The notes: a model not told the origin generated them from the sequence alone. Counted from the first letter of the stretch, positions 9,552-18,813 are shown. The stretch: DNA of 64,000 nt from Paracoccus tegillarcae (GCF_002847305.1 NZ_CP025408.1:1571001-1635000); one strand, 5' to 3'. Program-made: numbers and translations.

Positions 9552-10454
9552 ATGGCGACTGCATATCAAACCAGCGATACCGATCTGCGCACCAAGTTAC
9601 AGGACTGGTTGCCCAAGATCGTCCTGTCGCCATCCGTCGCGGCAGTGATGATCTTCGTGTATGGCTTCATTGCGTATACGATCTACCTGTCATTCACCGA
9701 CAGCAAGATGCTGCCCAGCCACGACTGGGTGGGTTTCGAAAACTACGCCACTCTGTTCGGTCTGTCCGCCTGGTCGACCGCGCTGGTCAACCTGGCGATC
9801 TTTGCCAGCCTCTATATCATCATCAGCATGGCCATCGGGCTGACGCTGGCGATTTTTCTGGATCAAAAGATCCGGGGCGAGGGGCTGTTGCGCCCGATCT
9901 ATCTGTATCCGATGGCGCTGTCCTTCATCGTGACCGGTACGGCGTGGAAGTGGTTTCTGGACCCCGGCATCGGTCTGGAGCACACCATGCACTTATGGGG
10001 CTGGGAGAGCTTTGAGTTCGGCTGGATCAAGGATCGCAACATGGCGATCTATACGCTGGTCATTGCAGCCGTCTGGCAATCATCCGGCTTTGTGATGGCG
10101 ATGTTTCTGGCGGGGCTGCGCGGCATCGACAACGAGATGCTGAAGGCGGCCCAGATCGACGGTGCATCCAACTGGCAGCTTTACCGGCGGATCGTCATTC
10201 CGCTGCTGCGCCCGGCCTTCATGTCGGCCTTTGTCATTCTCGCCCATCTGGCGATCAAGTCCTATGACCTGGTGATCGCCCTGACCGGCGGTGGTCCGGG
10301 TCGCGCGACCGAACTGCCCGCGACCTTCATGTATTCCTATACGTTCACCCGCAATCAGATGGGGGTCGGCGCGTCCAGCGCGGTCATCATGCTGATGGGC
10401 GTGGCGGCGGTCATGGTGCCCTACATCTACTCTGAACTGAAGGAGAAGAAGTGA
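9552..10454 (+). CDS. CUT1 ABC transporter permease (MalF/UgpA type)
   Basis: Inner-membrane permease of 300 residues with about six hydrophobic segments, the first starting near residue 25 (VAAVMIFVYGFIAYTIY). The cytoplasmic EAA loop that docks on the ATPase is visible as MLKAAQIDGAS before RRIVIPLLRP. The ATG at 9552 has a GGGGGAGGGG ribosome site; an ATG 39 bases upstream is in frame but has no such site. It pairs with the next permease, and their genes overlap by 1 base. Confidence 0.9.
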   Translation: MATAYQTSDTDLRTKLQDWLPKIVLSPSVAAVMIFVYGFIAYTIYLSFTDSKMLPSHDWVGFENYATLFGLSAWSTALVNLAIFASLYIIISMAIGLTLAIFLDQKIRGEGLLRPIYLYPMALSFIVTGTAWKWFLDPGIGLEHTMHLWGWESFEFGWIKDRNMAIYTLVIAAVWQSSGFVMAMFLAGLRGIDNEMLKAAQIDGASNWQLYRRIVIPLLRPAFMSAFVILAHLAIKSYDLVIALTGGGPGRATELPATFMYSYTFTRNQMGVGASSAVIMLMGVAAVMVPYIYSELKEKK

Positions 10455-11335
10455 TGGCCGCCGAAACACAGGACTCGGCCGTCCGCACCGGCCGCATTTC
10501 CCGGACCTTCATCTACGTGGTCCTGATCTTCTTTGCGCTGTTCTATCTGCTGCCGTTCTTCATCATGCTGATCAACAGCCTGAAGCCCCTGCCCGAGATT
10601 ACGGCGGGCAACATGATGGCGCTGCCGCAGGAACCGACGCTTGCCCCCTGGGGCTCGGCCTGGTCCACCGCCCAGATCGGGGTCGAGGCAACGGGGCTAA
10701 AGCCCTATTTCCTGAATTCGATCCTGATGGTCGTGCCGGCAGTGGCGATTTCGACCGTTCTGGGGGCATTGAACGGCTATATCCTGACCAAATGGCGCTT
10801 TCGCGGCGATACGATCCTGTTCGGGCTGATGCTGTTTTCCTGCTTTATCCCGTTCCAGATCGTGCTGATCCCGATGGCGCGCATTCTGGGCATACTCGGG
10901 CTGGCCGGGTCGGTGCAGGGGCTGATCCTGGTGCATGTTGTCTATGGCATCGGCTTTGCGACACTATATTTCCGCAACTATTACGCCGCATTCCCGACCG
11001 AGCTGGTCAAGTCCGCCATGATCGACGGCGCCGGGTTCTTTCGCATCTTCTGGCGGATCATGATGCCTGTTTCTGGTCCGATCGCGGTGGTCTGCATCAT
11101 CTGGCAGTTCACCAATATCTGGAACGACTTCCTGTTCGGTGTGTCCTTCGGCGGGCTGAATGCACAGCCCGTCACCGTGGCGCTGAACAATCTGGTTCAG
11201 TCCTCGACCGGGGTAAAAGAATACAATGTCCATTTCGCGGCCGCCATTCTGGCCGCGTTGCCCACGCTTCTCGTCTATATCGTCGCTGGCCGCTATTTCG
11301 TGCGCGGTTTGATGGCGGGCTCAGTAAAAGGGTGA
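10454..11335 (+). CDS. CUT1 ABC transporter permease (MalG/UgpE type)
   Basis: Second permease, 293 residues, about six membrane segments, with the EAA-loop motif LVKSAMIDGAG followed by WRIMMPVSGP. The TGATG overlap with the previous stop makes the ATG at 10454 more likely than the GTG directly before it. It forms the membrane channel with the 9552-10454 product. The periplasmic loop between the first two helices is long (about residues 35-85), as in MalG relatives. Confidence 0.9.
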   Translation: MAAETQDSAVRTGRISRTFIYVVLIFFALFYLLPFFIMLINSLKPLPEITAGNMMALPQEPTLAPWGSAWSTAQIGVEATGLKPYFLNSILMVVPAVAISTVLGALNGYILTKWRFRGDTILFGLMLFSCFIPFQIVLIPMARILGILGLAGSVQGLILVHVVYGIGFATLYFRNYYAAFPTELVKSAMIDGAGFFRIFWRIMMPVSGPIAVVCIIWQFTNIWNDFLFGVSFGGLNAQPVTVALNNLVQSSTGVKEYNVHFAAAILAALPTLLVYIVAGRYFVRGLMAGSVKG

Positions 11336-11339
11336 TGCA

Positions 11340-12458
11340 ATGAGCTTTCTCGACATCGACAATGTCACGAAATCATATGGTGCCGTCGAGGTGCTGCACC
11401 GTGTGGATATCGACGTGCAAGAGGGTGAATTCCTTGTGCTGGTCGGGCCTTCGGGCTGCGGCAAGTCCACCTTGCTGAACATGATCGCCGGGCTGGAGAA
11501 CATCACCGGCGGCAATATCTCGATCAACGGCCGGGTGGTAAACGACGTTCACCCCTCCAAGCGCAACATCGCCATGGTGTTCCAAAGCTATGCGCTTTAC
11601 CCGAACATGACCGTCGGTCAGAACATGACCTTCGGCATGGAGATGCACGGCATTCCCAAGCCAGAGCGGGAAAAGAAGCTGGCCGATGTCGCCAAGCTGC
11701 TGCAGATCGAACAGCTGCTGGCGCGCAAACCGGGCCAGCTATCGGGCGGTCAACGGCAGCGCGTGGCGATGGGTCGGGCGCTGGTGCGCGATCCCGATGT
11801 GTTCCTGTTTGACGAGCCGCTGTCCAATCTGGACGCCAAGCTGCGCGTCGACATGCGGACCGAGATCAAGAAGCTGCACCAGAAGCTGGGCACCACCATC
11901 GTCTATGTGACCCATGACCAGATCGAGGCGCTGACCCTGTCCACGCGGATTGCCGTGATGAACAAGGGTTACGTGCAGCAATTGGGCACGCCCAAGGAAA
12001 TCTATGACAACCCGGCGAATATGTTCGTGGCCAGCTTCATGGGCAGCCCGTCAATGAACCTGCTGCCCGTCAAGCTGGTCGAGGATAACGGCGCGCTGGC
12101 GGCAGAACTGACCGATGCCAACGGCACCGCCATGCGGCTGCGCCTGTCGCAAAACGGTGCGGGGCTGCGGCGCTATCTGGATGACAAGGTGATGTTGGGT
12201 ATCCGTCCCGAGGCAATCACCGATGCCGAGGGCGCGGATCGGCGCGCGCAAAACCTGCAAGCACTGCCGAACGAGGTTTCGGTGACCGAGCCTGCAGGCT
12301 CCGACACATTTGTCACCATGACCCTGTCGGGCAAGGACTGCATCGCCCGCATGCGCGCCGACGCAGAGGCGCGACCGGGCGAGCGGTTCGAATTCACGGT
12401 AAACATGGACAAGGCGGTGCTCTTCGATCTGAAAACGGAAGAGCGGATCGACATCTGA
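11340..12458 (+). CDS. CUT1 ABC transporter ATP-binding protein (MalK/UgpC type)
   Basis: Cytoplasmic ATPase of 372 residues. Walker A GPSGCGKSTLL, signature LSGGQRQRVAMGRA, Walker B VFLFDEPLSNLD and switch histidine in THDQ are all intact. The last 130 residues form the TOBE-type regulatory domain (GIRPEAI). A MalK-type subunit normally acts as a homodimer under two permeases, as encoded here. Its stop overlaps the start of the GMC oxidoreductase by 1 base, tying uptake to oxidation of the imported compound. Confidence 0.93.
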   Translation: MSFLDIDNVTKSYGAVEVLHRVDIDVQEGEFLVLVGPSGCGKSTLLNMIAGLENITGGNISINGRVVNDVHPSKRNIAMVFQSYALYPNMTVGQNMTFGMEMHGIPKPEREKKLADVAKLLQIEQLLARKPGQLSGGQRQRVAMGRALVRDPDVFLFDEPLSNLDAKLRVDMRTEIKKLHQKLGTTIVYVTHDQIEALTLSTRIAVMNKGYVQQLGTPKEIYDNPANMFVASFMGSPSMNLLPVKLVEDNGALAAELTDANGTAMRLRLSQNGAGLRRYLDDKVMLGIRPEAITDAEGADRRAQNLQALPNEVSVTEPAGSDTFVTMTLSGKDCIARMRADAEARPGERFEFTVNMDKAVLFDLKTEERIDI

Positions 12459-13948
12459 TGCAGCCCGATGTGATCGTCATCGGGTCGGGCATGGGCGGGG
12501 CGACGGTTGCCGCCTCACTTGCGCAATCTGGCCGCCGGGTGCTGATCCTGGAGCGGGGCGAACGGCTGACCGATACCCCGCAGGCCCGCGATCCGGTGGC
12601 GATTTTTCGTGATGACCATTTTCGCCCGGACGAAGAATGGCTGGACGGTCAGGGCCGGCCGTTCAATCCGGGCAATTACTACTATGTCGGCGGCAATACC
12701 AAGTTCTATGGCGCGGTCCTGCTGCGCTATCGCGCAGAGGATTTCCGACCGATCTCCCATCTTGGCGGGACCACGCCCGGCTGGCCTGTCAGCTATGACG
12801 ATTACGAGCCGTGGTACAGTCGCGCCGAGGCGATGTTTCAGGTGCGCGGCGCCCTGGGTGAGGACCCGACCGAGCCTCCGCATTCGGGCGCCTATCCGTA
12901 CCCGCCGGTCCCAGATGAACCCGAGATCGCCGATCTGCGCCACCGTTTGAGGGTGGCGGGGCTGCACCCCAGCAGCCTGCCGCTCGGCGTGGATATCGAC
13001 CGCTGGCTGAGCCGCGCAAAGACACCCTGGGACGCCTTTCCCGATACCACAGGCGGCAAAATGGATGCCGAGACAGTTTCGCTTGCCCTCGCGTTGGAAC
13101 GTTCTAATGTCGAGATTATGACAGGTGCATACGTTGAAAAGCTGATTGCGGATGACGATGGGCGCATCTCTGGTGCCGTTGTCAGTCATGACGGCATGAC
13201 CGAAGTGATCAGCGCGCCGGTGGTCGTGCTGGCGGCGGGTTCGGTGAACAGCGCAGCCATTCTGCTCAGATCCGCGGATGCGGCGCGGCCTTCGGGTCTG
13301 GCCAACGGCTCGGATCAGGTCGGGCGGAATTTCATGAACCACAATTGCTCTGCCGTGCTGGCGATCCATCCAACGCGCCGGAACCGCAGCATTTATCAGA
13401 AAACCCTTCAGGTGAACGATTTCTACCTGTCAGGCGGGCCGGATGATCGCCCGTTGGGCAATATTCAACTGCTGGGGCGGGTATCGCGCCCGATTCTGGC
13501 GGCGACCAGCGGTCTGCCGGGCTGGCTGGCCGGGCTGATCGCGGATCGGGCCATCGACTTTTATGCCATGTCTGAGGATCTGCCTGCACCCGACAGCCGC
13601 GTCAGCCTGCGCGGGGGACAAATCGTGCTGGACTGGAAGCGGTCGAACTGGGCGGCGCATCAGGCTCTGGTTGCGCGGCTAAAGCAGGCATTGCGGCGCG
13701 CAGGCTTTCCGATCGTCCTGTCCAGGGCCTTTGACAGGCGCACACCATCGCACCAGTGCGGCACGACGCGGATGGGCAACGACCCCGCGACCAGCGTGGT
13801 CGATCCCTGGGGCCGCAGCCACGATCACCCCAATCTGTTCATCGCCGATGCAAGCGTGCTGCCCACCTCGGCTGCGGTTAACCCGGCGCTAACTGTTGCG
13901 GCCCATGCTCTGCGTGTCGGGAATCGTATTGCGAAAGGAACGACATGA
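12458..13948 (+). CDS. GMC family FAD-dependent oxidoreductase
   Basis: Flavin enzyme of 496 residues, in the branch related to gluconate/fructose/glucoside dehydrogenase large subunits. The FAD-binding motif is GSGMGG (9-14). The C-terminal active-site pair of the family is visible as H432 in HQCGTTRMG and N475 in VNPALT. No signal peptide is seen, so it appears cytoplasmic unless a partner exports it. It probably oxidises a hydroxyl of the imported sugar or glycoside. The coding sequence contains an exact 15-base copy of the site A operator at 13094-13108. It is coupled to the ATPase upstream (1-base overlap) and the SDR downstream (4-base overlap). Confidence 0.82.
   Translation: MQPDVIVIGSGMGGATVAASLAQSGRRVLILERGERLTDTPQARDPVAIFRDDHFRPDEEWLDGQGRPFNPGNYYYVGGNTKFYGAVLLRYRAEDFRPISHLGGTTPGWPVSYDDYEPWYSRAEAMFQVRGALGEDPTEPPHSGAYPYPPVPDEPEIADLRHRLRVAGLHPSSLPLGVDIDRWLSRAKTPWDAFPDTTGGKMDAETVSLALALERSNVEIMTGAYVEKLIADDDGRISGAVVSHDGMTEVISAPVVVLAAGSVNSAAILLRSADAARPSGLANGSDQVGRNFMNHNCSAVLAIHPTRRNRSIYQKTLQVNDFYLSGGPDDRPLGNIQLLGRVSRPILAATSGLPGWLAGLIADRAIDFYAMSEDLPAPDSRVSLRGGQIVLDWKRSNWAAHQALVARLKQALRRAGFPIVLSRAFDRRTPSHQCGTTRMGNDPATSVVDPWGRSHDHPNLFIADASVLPTSAAVNPALTVAAHALRVGNRIAKGTT
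13094..13108. promoter_or_regulatory. Intragenic copy of LacI operator A
   Basis: TTGGAACGTTCTAAT is identical over 15 bases to the promoter site at 2014-2028. It lies inside the GMC oxidoreductase gene and encodes LERSN. Three successive codons end in T (CGT, TCT, AAT) in a gene that otherwise prefers C or G there, so selection for the DNA site is possible. Function as an auxiliary operator or roadblock is inferred. Confidence 0.4.
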
Positions 13949-14703
13949 AACCTGTCGCCTTGATCACCGGCGGTCAGCAGGGCATCGGGCTGGGCATCGC
14001 CCACGCCCTGCGCGACGACGGCTTTGCGCTTGCCATCGTATCCGAACGGCCCGCCGATGATCCGGTGGTGGTGGCGGCGATGGAGCAACTGGGCGCGGAT
14101 GCCCGCTATCTGCAACATGACCTTGCGCGGATCGAGGGCGTCCCAGCCCTGCTGGATCAGGTGCAGGACAGGCTTGGTCCCGTCGCCAGCCTGATCCAGA
14201 ACGCGGGTGTGCCCGCGCGCATTCGCGGCGATATGCTGGAGGTCCAGCCCGAGAACTTTGATTTCACGCTGGATATCAACCTGCGCGGCACTTTCTTTCT
14301 GGCGCAAGAGGTGGCGCGACGGATGATCGCGGCGCCCTCCGAGGCATATCGCTCGTTGGTTTTCGTCACCTCGGTCAGTGCCCGCAGCGTCTCGGTCGAG
14401 CGGGCGGAATACTGTATTTCCAAGGCAGGCGCGGCGATGATCGCACAGCTTTTCGCGGTACGGCTGGCAGCTGCGGGGATCGGGGTTTTCGATCTGAGAC
14501 CGGGCATCATCCGCACGCCGATGACTGAAGGTGCAGCGGGCAAATACACAGGACTGATCCAGGGCGGGCTGGTTCCCGCAAAACGTTGGGGCGAGGCGTC
14601 GGATATCGCGCAGATCGTGGTGCCGCTGGTGCAGGGACGCATGGCGTTCGCCACCGGCGCGGTGATTCCCGTGGATGGCGGCCTGTCCATCCCAAGACTG
14701 TGA
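13945..14703 (+). CDS. Short-chain dehydrogenase/reductase (FabG-like)
   Basis: Classical SDR of 252 residues. Cofactor motif TGGQQGIG (8-15), NAG (86-88) and the catalytic set S143, Y156, K160 are present; the C-terminus VIPVDGG is typical. It overlaps the preceding GMC gene by 4 bases and lies 6 bases before the second GMC oxidoreductase. It would carry out an NAD(P)-linked oxidation or reduction of the same sugar-derived substrate. The 3-ketoacyl reductase label is only a fold-level match. Confidence 0.87.
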   Translation: MKPVALITGGQQGIGLGIAHALRDDGFALAIVSERPADDPVVVAAMEQLGADARYLQHDLARIEGVPALLDQVQDRLGPVASLIQNAGVPARIRGDMLEVQPENFDFTLDINLRGTFFLAQEVARRMIAAPSEAYRSLVFVTSVSARSVSVERAEYCISKAGAAMIAQLFAVRLAAAGIGVFDLRPGIIRTPMTEGAAGKYTGLIQGGLVPAKRWGEASDIAQIVVPLVQGRMAFATGAVIPVDGGLSIPRL

Positions 14704-14709
14704 GACGAG

Positions 14710-16305
14710 ATGGCTGACGATTACGATTTCATCATCATTGGCGGGGGCAGCGCGGGTTGCGTGCTTGCCGCGCGCCTGTCAGAGCAGCCGGAAAATCGCG
14801 TGCTTCTGCTGGAGGCGGGCGGCCGTGACCGGCACCCTTTCTACAAGATGCCTGCCGGCTTTGCGAAGATGACCAAGGGCATTGGCAGCTGGGGCTGGCA
14901 GACCGTTCCACAGCGCCACATGAAGGACATGGTGATCCGCTTTACACAGGCGCGGGTCTTGGGCGGCGGCTCGTCGATCAATGCCCAGATCTACACGCGT
15001 GGCAACGCGTTGGATTATGATGAATGGCGGCAAATGGGCTGCGAGGGCTGGTCCAATGATGACGTGCTGCCCTATTTCCGGCGTTCTGAGGATAACGACA
15101 GCTTTGCCGATCAATATCATGGTCAGGGTGGCCCTCTGGGTGTGTCCAGGCCGGCCGCACCCTTGCCCATCTGCGAGGCCTATTTCCGCGCGGCCGCACA
15201 ACTGGGCATTCCCTTCAACGCTGACATGACCGGCGCCTCGCAGGATGGCGTCGGCCATTACCAACTGACGCAGCGCAATGCGCGGCGGTCCTCGGCATCG
15301 GTGGCGTTTCTGGATCCGGCGCGCGGACGGCCCAACCTGACGGTGCAATCGGGTGCGCAGGTCTTGCGGATCATTGTGCAGGACGGGCGCGCGACAGGCG
15401 TAGAGGTGACGACGCGGGGCGGAACCCACATCATCCATGCCAGTACCGAGGTCATCCTGTCATCAGGTGCCATCGGTTCGCCGCGTTTGCTGATGCTGTC
15501 GGGCATCGGCCCGGCGGATCACTTGCGCGATCTGGGTCTGCCGGTGGTCTGCGATCAGCCCGAGGTCGGCTCGAACCTGCAAGACCATCTGGATCTGTTC
15601 GTCATTGCCGAATGCAGCGGCCCACATACCTATGACCGCTATGCGAAACCGCTGTGGTCTGCGGTCGCGGGTCTGCAATATCTGCTGACACGCAAGGGGC
15701 CGGCGGCGTCATCGCTGTTTGAAACGGGCGGTTTCTGGTACGCGGAAGAGGGCGCACGTTCGCCCGATATCCAGTTCCATCTGGGCCTTGGCTCTGGCAT
15801 CGAGGCCGGCGTCGCGGCGATGCCGGATGGTGGCGTCACGCTGAATTCGGCCTATCTGCGGCCACGTTCGCGCGGCACCGTGCGGCTGGCCAGCGCCGAT
15901 CCACTGGCCGCGCCGTTGATCGATCCGAATTACTGGGCCGATCCTCATGATCGCGAAATGTCGATCAGGGGCCTGAAACTGGCGCAACAGATCATGCGAC
16001 AGGACGCGCTGGCTGATATGGTCAGGCAAGAGGTCCTGCCGGGCCCCGATATACAGACCGATCAGGACTATTTCGATTATGCCTGCCGCAACGCCAAGAC
16101 CGATCACCACCCGGCGGGAACATGCCGCATGGGCGCCGACGATGCCTCGGTTCTGGATCCCCGCCTTCGCTTTCGCGGGATCGAGGGGCTGCGCGTCGTC
16201 GATGCGTCCGTCATGCCCCGACTGGTCTCATCCAACACCAACGCGCCCACGATCATGATTGCCGAAAAGGCTGCCGACATGATCCGCGCCGACAACGGAG
16301 CCTGA
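14710..16305 (+). CDS. GMC family oxidoreductase, choline/alcohol dehydrogenase-like
   Basis: FAD enzyme of 531 residues, similar in layout to BetA and long-chain alcohol dehydrogenases: GGGSAGCVLAARLSE near residue 12, the second GMC signature ARVLGGGSSINAQIYTRG near 80-97, and the active-site residues H467 (HPAGTCRMG) and N511 (NTNAPTIMIAEK). All essential parts are present. A true choline dehydrogenase is unlikely, because no betB, betI or betC neighbours are seen; the operon points to oxidation of an alcohol group on the imported sugar or glycoside. A second, distantly related GMC enzyme lies two genes upstream. Confidence 0.87.
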   Translation: MADDYDFIIIGGGSAGCVLAARLSEQPENRVLLLEAGGRDRHPFYKMPAGFAKMTKGIGSWGWQTVPQRHMKDMVIRFTQARVLGGGSSINAQIYTRGNALDYDEWRQMGCEGWSNDDVLPYFRRSEDNDSFADQYHGQGGPLGVSRPAAPLPICEAYFRAAAQLGIPFNADMTGASQDGVGHYQLTQRNARRSSASVAFLDPARGRPNLTVQSGAQVLRIIVQDGRATGVEVTTRGGTHIIHASTEVILSSGAIGSPRLLMLSGIGPADHLRDLGLPVVCDQPEVGSNLQDHLDLFVIAECSGPHTYDRYAKPLWSAVAGLQYLLTRKGPAASSLFETGGFWYAEEGARSPDIQFHLGLGSGIEAGVAAMPDGGVTLNSAYLRPRSRGTVRLASADPLAAPLIDPNYWADPHDREMSIRGLKLAQQIMRQDALADMVRQEVLPGPDIQTDQDYFDYACRNAKTDHHPAGTCRMGADDASVLDPRLRFRGIEGLRVVDASVMPRLVSSNTNAPTIMIAEKAADMIRADNGA

Positions 16306-16308
16306 ACC

Positions 16309-16635
16309 ATGATCCGCCATATTGTCCTTGTCCGCTATCGCCCCGATGTGACCGAGGAACAGATTGCCGCCATCCATTCCGATCTGGACGACATTCGCGC
16401 GCTGTTGCCCGGCATGGGTCGCTTTTTCGCTGGCCGCAGCGAAAGCCCCGAACTGCTGGAACGCGGCTATATGCACGGGTTCACCGTTGATTTCGACAGT
16501 TGGCAGGCGTTGGCCGATTATCAGGAACATGCCGAACACAAGCGCGTCGGTGATGCGATTGTGGCGGCGGCCGAGGGCGGTGTTGACGGTATTCTGGTCT
16601 TTGACCTGCCAGTTGACGGGGTCGATCCGTGCTGA
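16309..16635 (+). CDS. Dabb (stress-responsive A/B barrel) domain protein
   Basis: Small protein of 108 residues beginning IRHIVLVRY, the usual start of Dabb ferredoxin-like barrels. Such domains dimerise, and some act as small-molecule enzymes or substrate-binding subunits. It is translated between the choline-dehydrogenase-like gene (3 bases away) and the DUF993 gene (7-base overlap). A direct part in the pathway, perhaps in cyclising or isomerising a keto-intermediate, is inference. Confidence 0.8.
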   Translation: MIRHIVLVRYRPDVTEEQIAAIHSDLDDIRALLPGMGRFFAGRSESPELLERGYMHGFTVDFDSWQALADYQEHAEHKRVGDAIVAAAEGGVDGILVFDLPVDGVDPC

Positions 16636-17798
16636 ACCTGCCCACCTATGACGGCACGCTGGAGCCTTATGCGCTGACCGGCGATCCGCTGATCCCGCGC
16701 GCGCCCAAGGTGGCGCTGACGCGCACCGCCTTTGCAGCCGCGCATGTGGTCAGCGATCCGATGGCCGAGCGCGCGCCATGGACCGGGCGCCCGGCCGTCG
16801 ATTGGGACAACACGCTGCGGTTTCGTCATTGGCTTTGGGATCAGGGTCTTGGTCTGGCCGAGGCGATGGATACCGCGCAACGCGGCATGGGCGTGGATTG
16901 GCAGACGGCTCGCGAGTTGATCGAGCGCACGATGGCCGAGGCCAGGACCCATCCTCTCGGGCCGCGTGTGGCCTGCGGCGCAGGCACCGATCACATGGCA
17001 CTGGATCATCTGCGCGACGAGGCCGCGATCATCGCCGCATATGAAACCCAGATGGCCGCGATCGAGGCAGCGGGCGGGCAGGTCATTCTGATGGCCACCC
17101 GCGCATTGCCGGCCATTGGTGCCGGCGCCGATGGTTACACCCGCGTGTATGATCGACTGCTGAGCCAGGCAAAGGACCCGGTGATCCTTCACTGGCTGGG
17201 CGACATGTTCGACCCGGCGCTGGCCGGGTATTGGGGTTCGCCCGATATTGCCGCCGCCTCTGATGCCGCTTTGGCGATCATCGAGGCAAATCGCGGCAAG
17301 GTCGACGGCATCAAGATCTCGCTTCTGGATCAGGCCCATGAAGAGGCCTTTCGTGCCCGCCTGCCAGAGGGGGTGCGGCTCTATACCGGCGATGATTTCA
17401 ACTATGCGGCCCTGATAGAGGGCGACGGGACGCATCATTCGCACGCGCTGCTGGGCGCATTCGCGGCCATCGCCCCTGCGGCGGCACAGGCGCTTGAGGC
17501 CTTGGCGCAAGACGATCACGACACCTATCACGCGCTGCTGGCCCCGACCGTGGCCCTGTCGCGCGAAATATTCAAAGCGCCGACACAGTTCTACAAGGCC
17601 GGCATCGCCTTTCTTGCCTGGTTGAACGGGGCGCAATCTCACTTCATCATGCCTGCAGGCTTTCAATCTGCACGCGAAATCACGCATTATGCGCAGGTCT
17701 ATCGGCTGGCCGATCGGGCGCGTGTTCTGGCGCGGCCCGATCTGGCGGAAAAACGCATGGACCAGCTGCTTGCGCTGCATGGTCTGGGTAAGGAGTAA
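16629..17798 (+). CDS. DUF993 (dihydrodipicolinate synthase-like) family protein
   Basis: 389-residue protein with a GTG start overlapping the previous gene by 7 bases. Its length and content (ACGAGTDHM, ILHWLGDMFDPAL, DGIKISLLDQ) match the DUF993 family, a TIM-barrel group distantly related to dihydrodipicolinate synthase/aldolases. K in the DGIKISLL segment is a candidate Schiff-base lysine by analogy. These proteins are often found with Gfo/Idh oxidoreductases and LacI regulators in sugar-degradation clusters, as here. A retro-aldol or dehydratase step on an oxidised sugar is plausible but unproven. Confidence 0.75.
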   Translation: MLNLPTYDGTLEPYALTGDPLIPRAPKVALTRTAFAAAHVVSDPMAERAPWTGRPAVDWDNTLRFRHWLWDQGLGLAEAMDTAQRGMGVDWQTARELIERTMAEARTHPLGPRVACGAGTDHMALDHLRDEAAIIAAYETQMAAIEAAGGQVILMATRALPAIGAGADGYTRVYDRLLSQAKDPVILHWLGDMFDPALAGYWGSPDIAAASDAALAIIEANRGKVDGIKISLLDQAHEEAFRARLPEGVRLYTGDDFNYAALIEGDGTHHSHALLGAFAAIAPAAAQALEALAQDDHDTYHALLAPTVALSREIFKAPTQFYKAGIAFLAWLNGAQSHFIMPAGFQSAREITHYAQVYRLADRARVLARPDLAEKRMDQLLALHGLGKE

Positions 17799-17799
17799 C

Positions 17800-18813
17800 A
17801 TGGACAGACGCCCCACAATTCTGGACGTAGCCGCGCGTGCGGGGGTGTCGAAATCGACCGTATCTCTGGTCTTGAAAAACAGCCCTCAGATCAAGGCCGA
17901 GACCGCTGCAAGGGTGCGCCGCGCCATGCAAGAGGTCGGCTATGTCTATAATCGCGCGGCGGCCAATCTGCGCAGCAGTTCAACCGGGCTGATCGGACTG
18001 GTCATCAACGATCTGCGCAACCCGTTCTTTACCGAATTTGCGGCCTCGTTCCAGATGGCCCTGTTCGCGCGCGGTTACGCGACGGTGATATCGAATTCAG
18101 GCGAGGATGCGGCGATGCAGGCCGCGATCATCCATTCTATGATCGAACACGGCGTTTCTGCGCTGGCGATATCACCCGCTTATGGCGATGTGACCAGCAC
18201 CTTCGATCAACTTGCCCGAGCCAACGTGCCGACCGTGCAGGTGCTGCGACAGGTCAGTTCGCGGACAGATAAATTCCCCTTTTCATCTTTCGATTTCGTT
18301 GATGGCGGCGGTCAGGCGGCCCGCCATCTGATCGCCTCCGGCGCACGTCGCATCGCCTTTGTCGGCGGGCTTGAGGGCCGTCAGATCACGGCTGAACGCA
18401 TGTCCGGTTATCTGTCCGAGATGCAGCGGATCGGGACCGAACCCATCGTGCTGTATGGTCAACCCTCACGGAATGCAGGTGCCGAACTGGCACAGCAGAT
18501 CATGCGCGAACACCCGCAGGTGGATGCGGCCATCTGTTTTAACGATCTGGTCGCCCTGGGCATGATGAATGCGTTGGAACGCGAGGGCCAGCGCGTTGGC
18601 GAGGATTTCCGGCTGGTTGGTTTCGACGATCTGGAGGAAAGCGCGCAGTCCTTGCCGCCCCTCAGCTCTGTCAGTTGCGACATCACCAGCTTTGGTGAAA
18701 AGACGGCGTCGAGCCTGCTTGACTGGCTGACCAAAGGCGTCGTGCCCCCGGCCACGCATCGACAATCGGTGCGACTGGTGACACGCGCATCCAGCGGTGG
18801 TCGGGGCGTTTAG
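17800..18813 (+). CDS. LacI family transcriptional regulator
   Basis: 337-residue LacI-type regulator. The helix-turn-helix at the start (TILDVAARAGVSKSTVSLVL, about 5-24) and the hinge RAAANLRSSSTG are clear, with a ligand-binding domain after them. The ATG at 17800 has GGTAAGGAG upstream and follows the DUF993 stop by 1 base, so it is the last gene of the long transporter/oxidoreductase operon. It is the second LacI protein of this module. Which of the two reads sites A and B cannot be decided from sequence. Its 3' end overlaps the convergent alcohol dehydrogenase gene by 4 bases. Confidence 0.9.
   Translation: MDRRPTILDVAARAGVSKSTVSLVLKNSPQIKAETAARVRRAMQEVGYVYNRAAANLRSSSTGLIGLVINDLRNPFFTEFAASFQMALFARGYATVISNSGEDAAMQAAIIHSMIEHGVSALAISPAYGDVTSTFDQLARANVPTVQVLRQVSSRTDKFPFSSFDFVDGGGQAARHLIASGARRIAFVGGLEGRQITAERMSGYLSEMQRIGTEPIVLYGQPSRNAGAELAQQIMREHPQVDAAICFNDLVALGMMNALEREGQRVGEDFRLVGFDDLEESAQSLPPLSSVSCDITSFGEKTASSLLDWLTKGVVPPATHRQSVRLVTRASSGGRGV

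Noticed and set aside
14710..16305. Reading this gene as betA of a glycine-betaine locus.
   Set aside because: No betB, betI, betC or choline transporter gene is near; it is embedded in a sugar-type operon.
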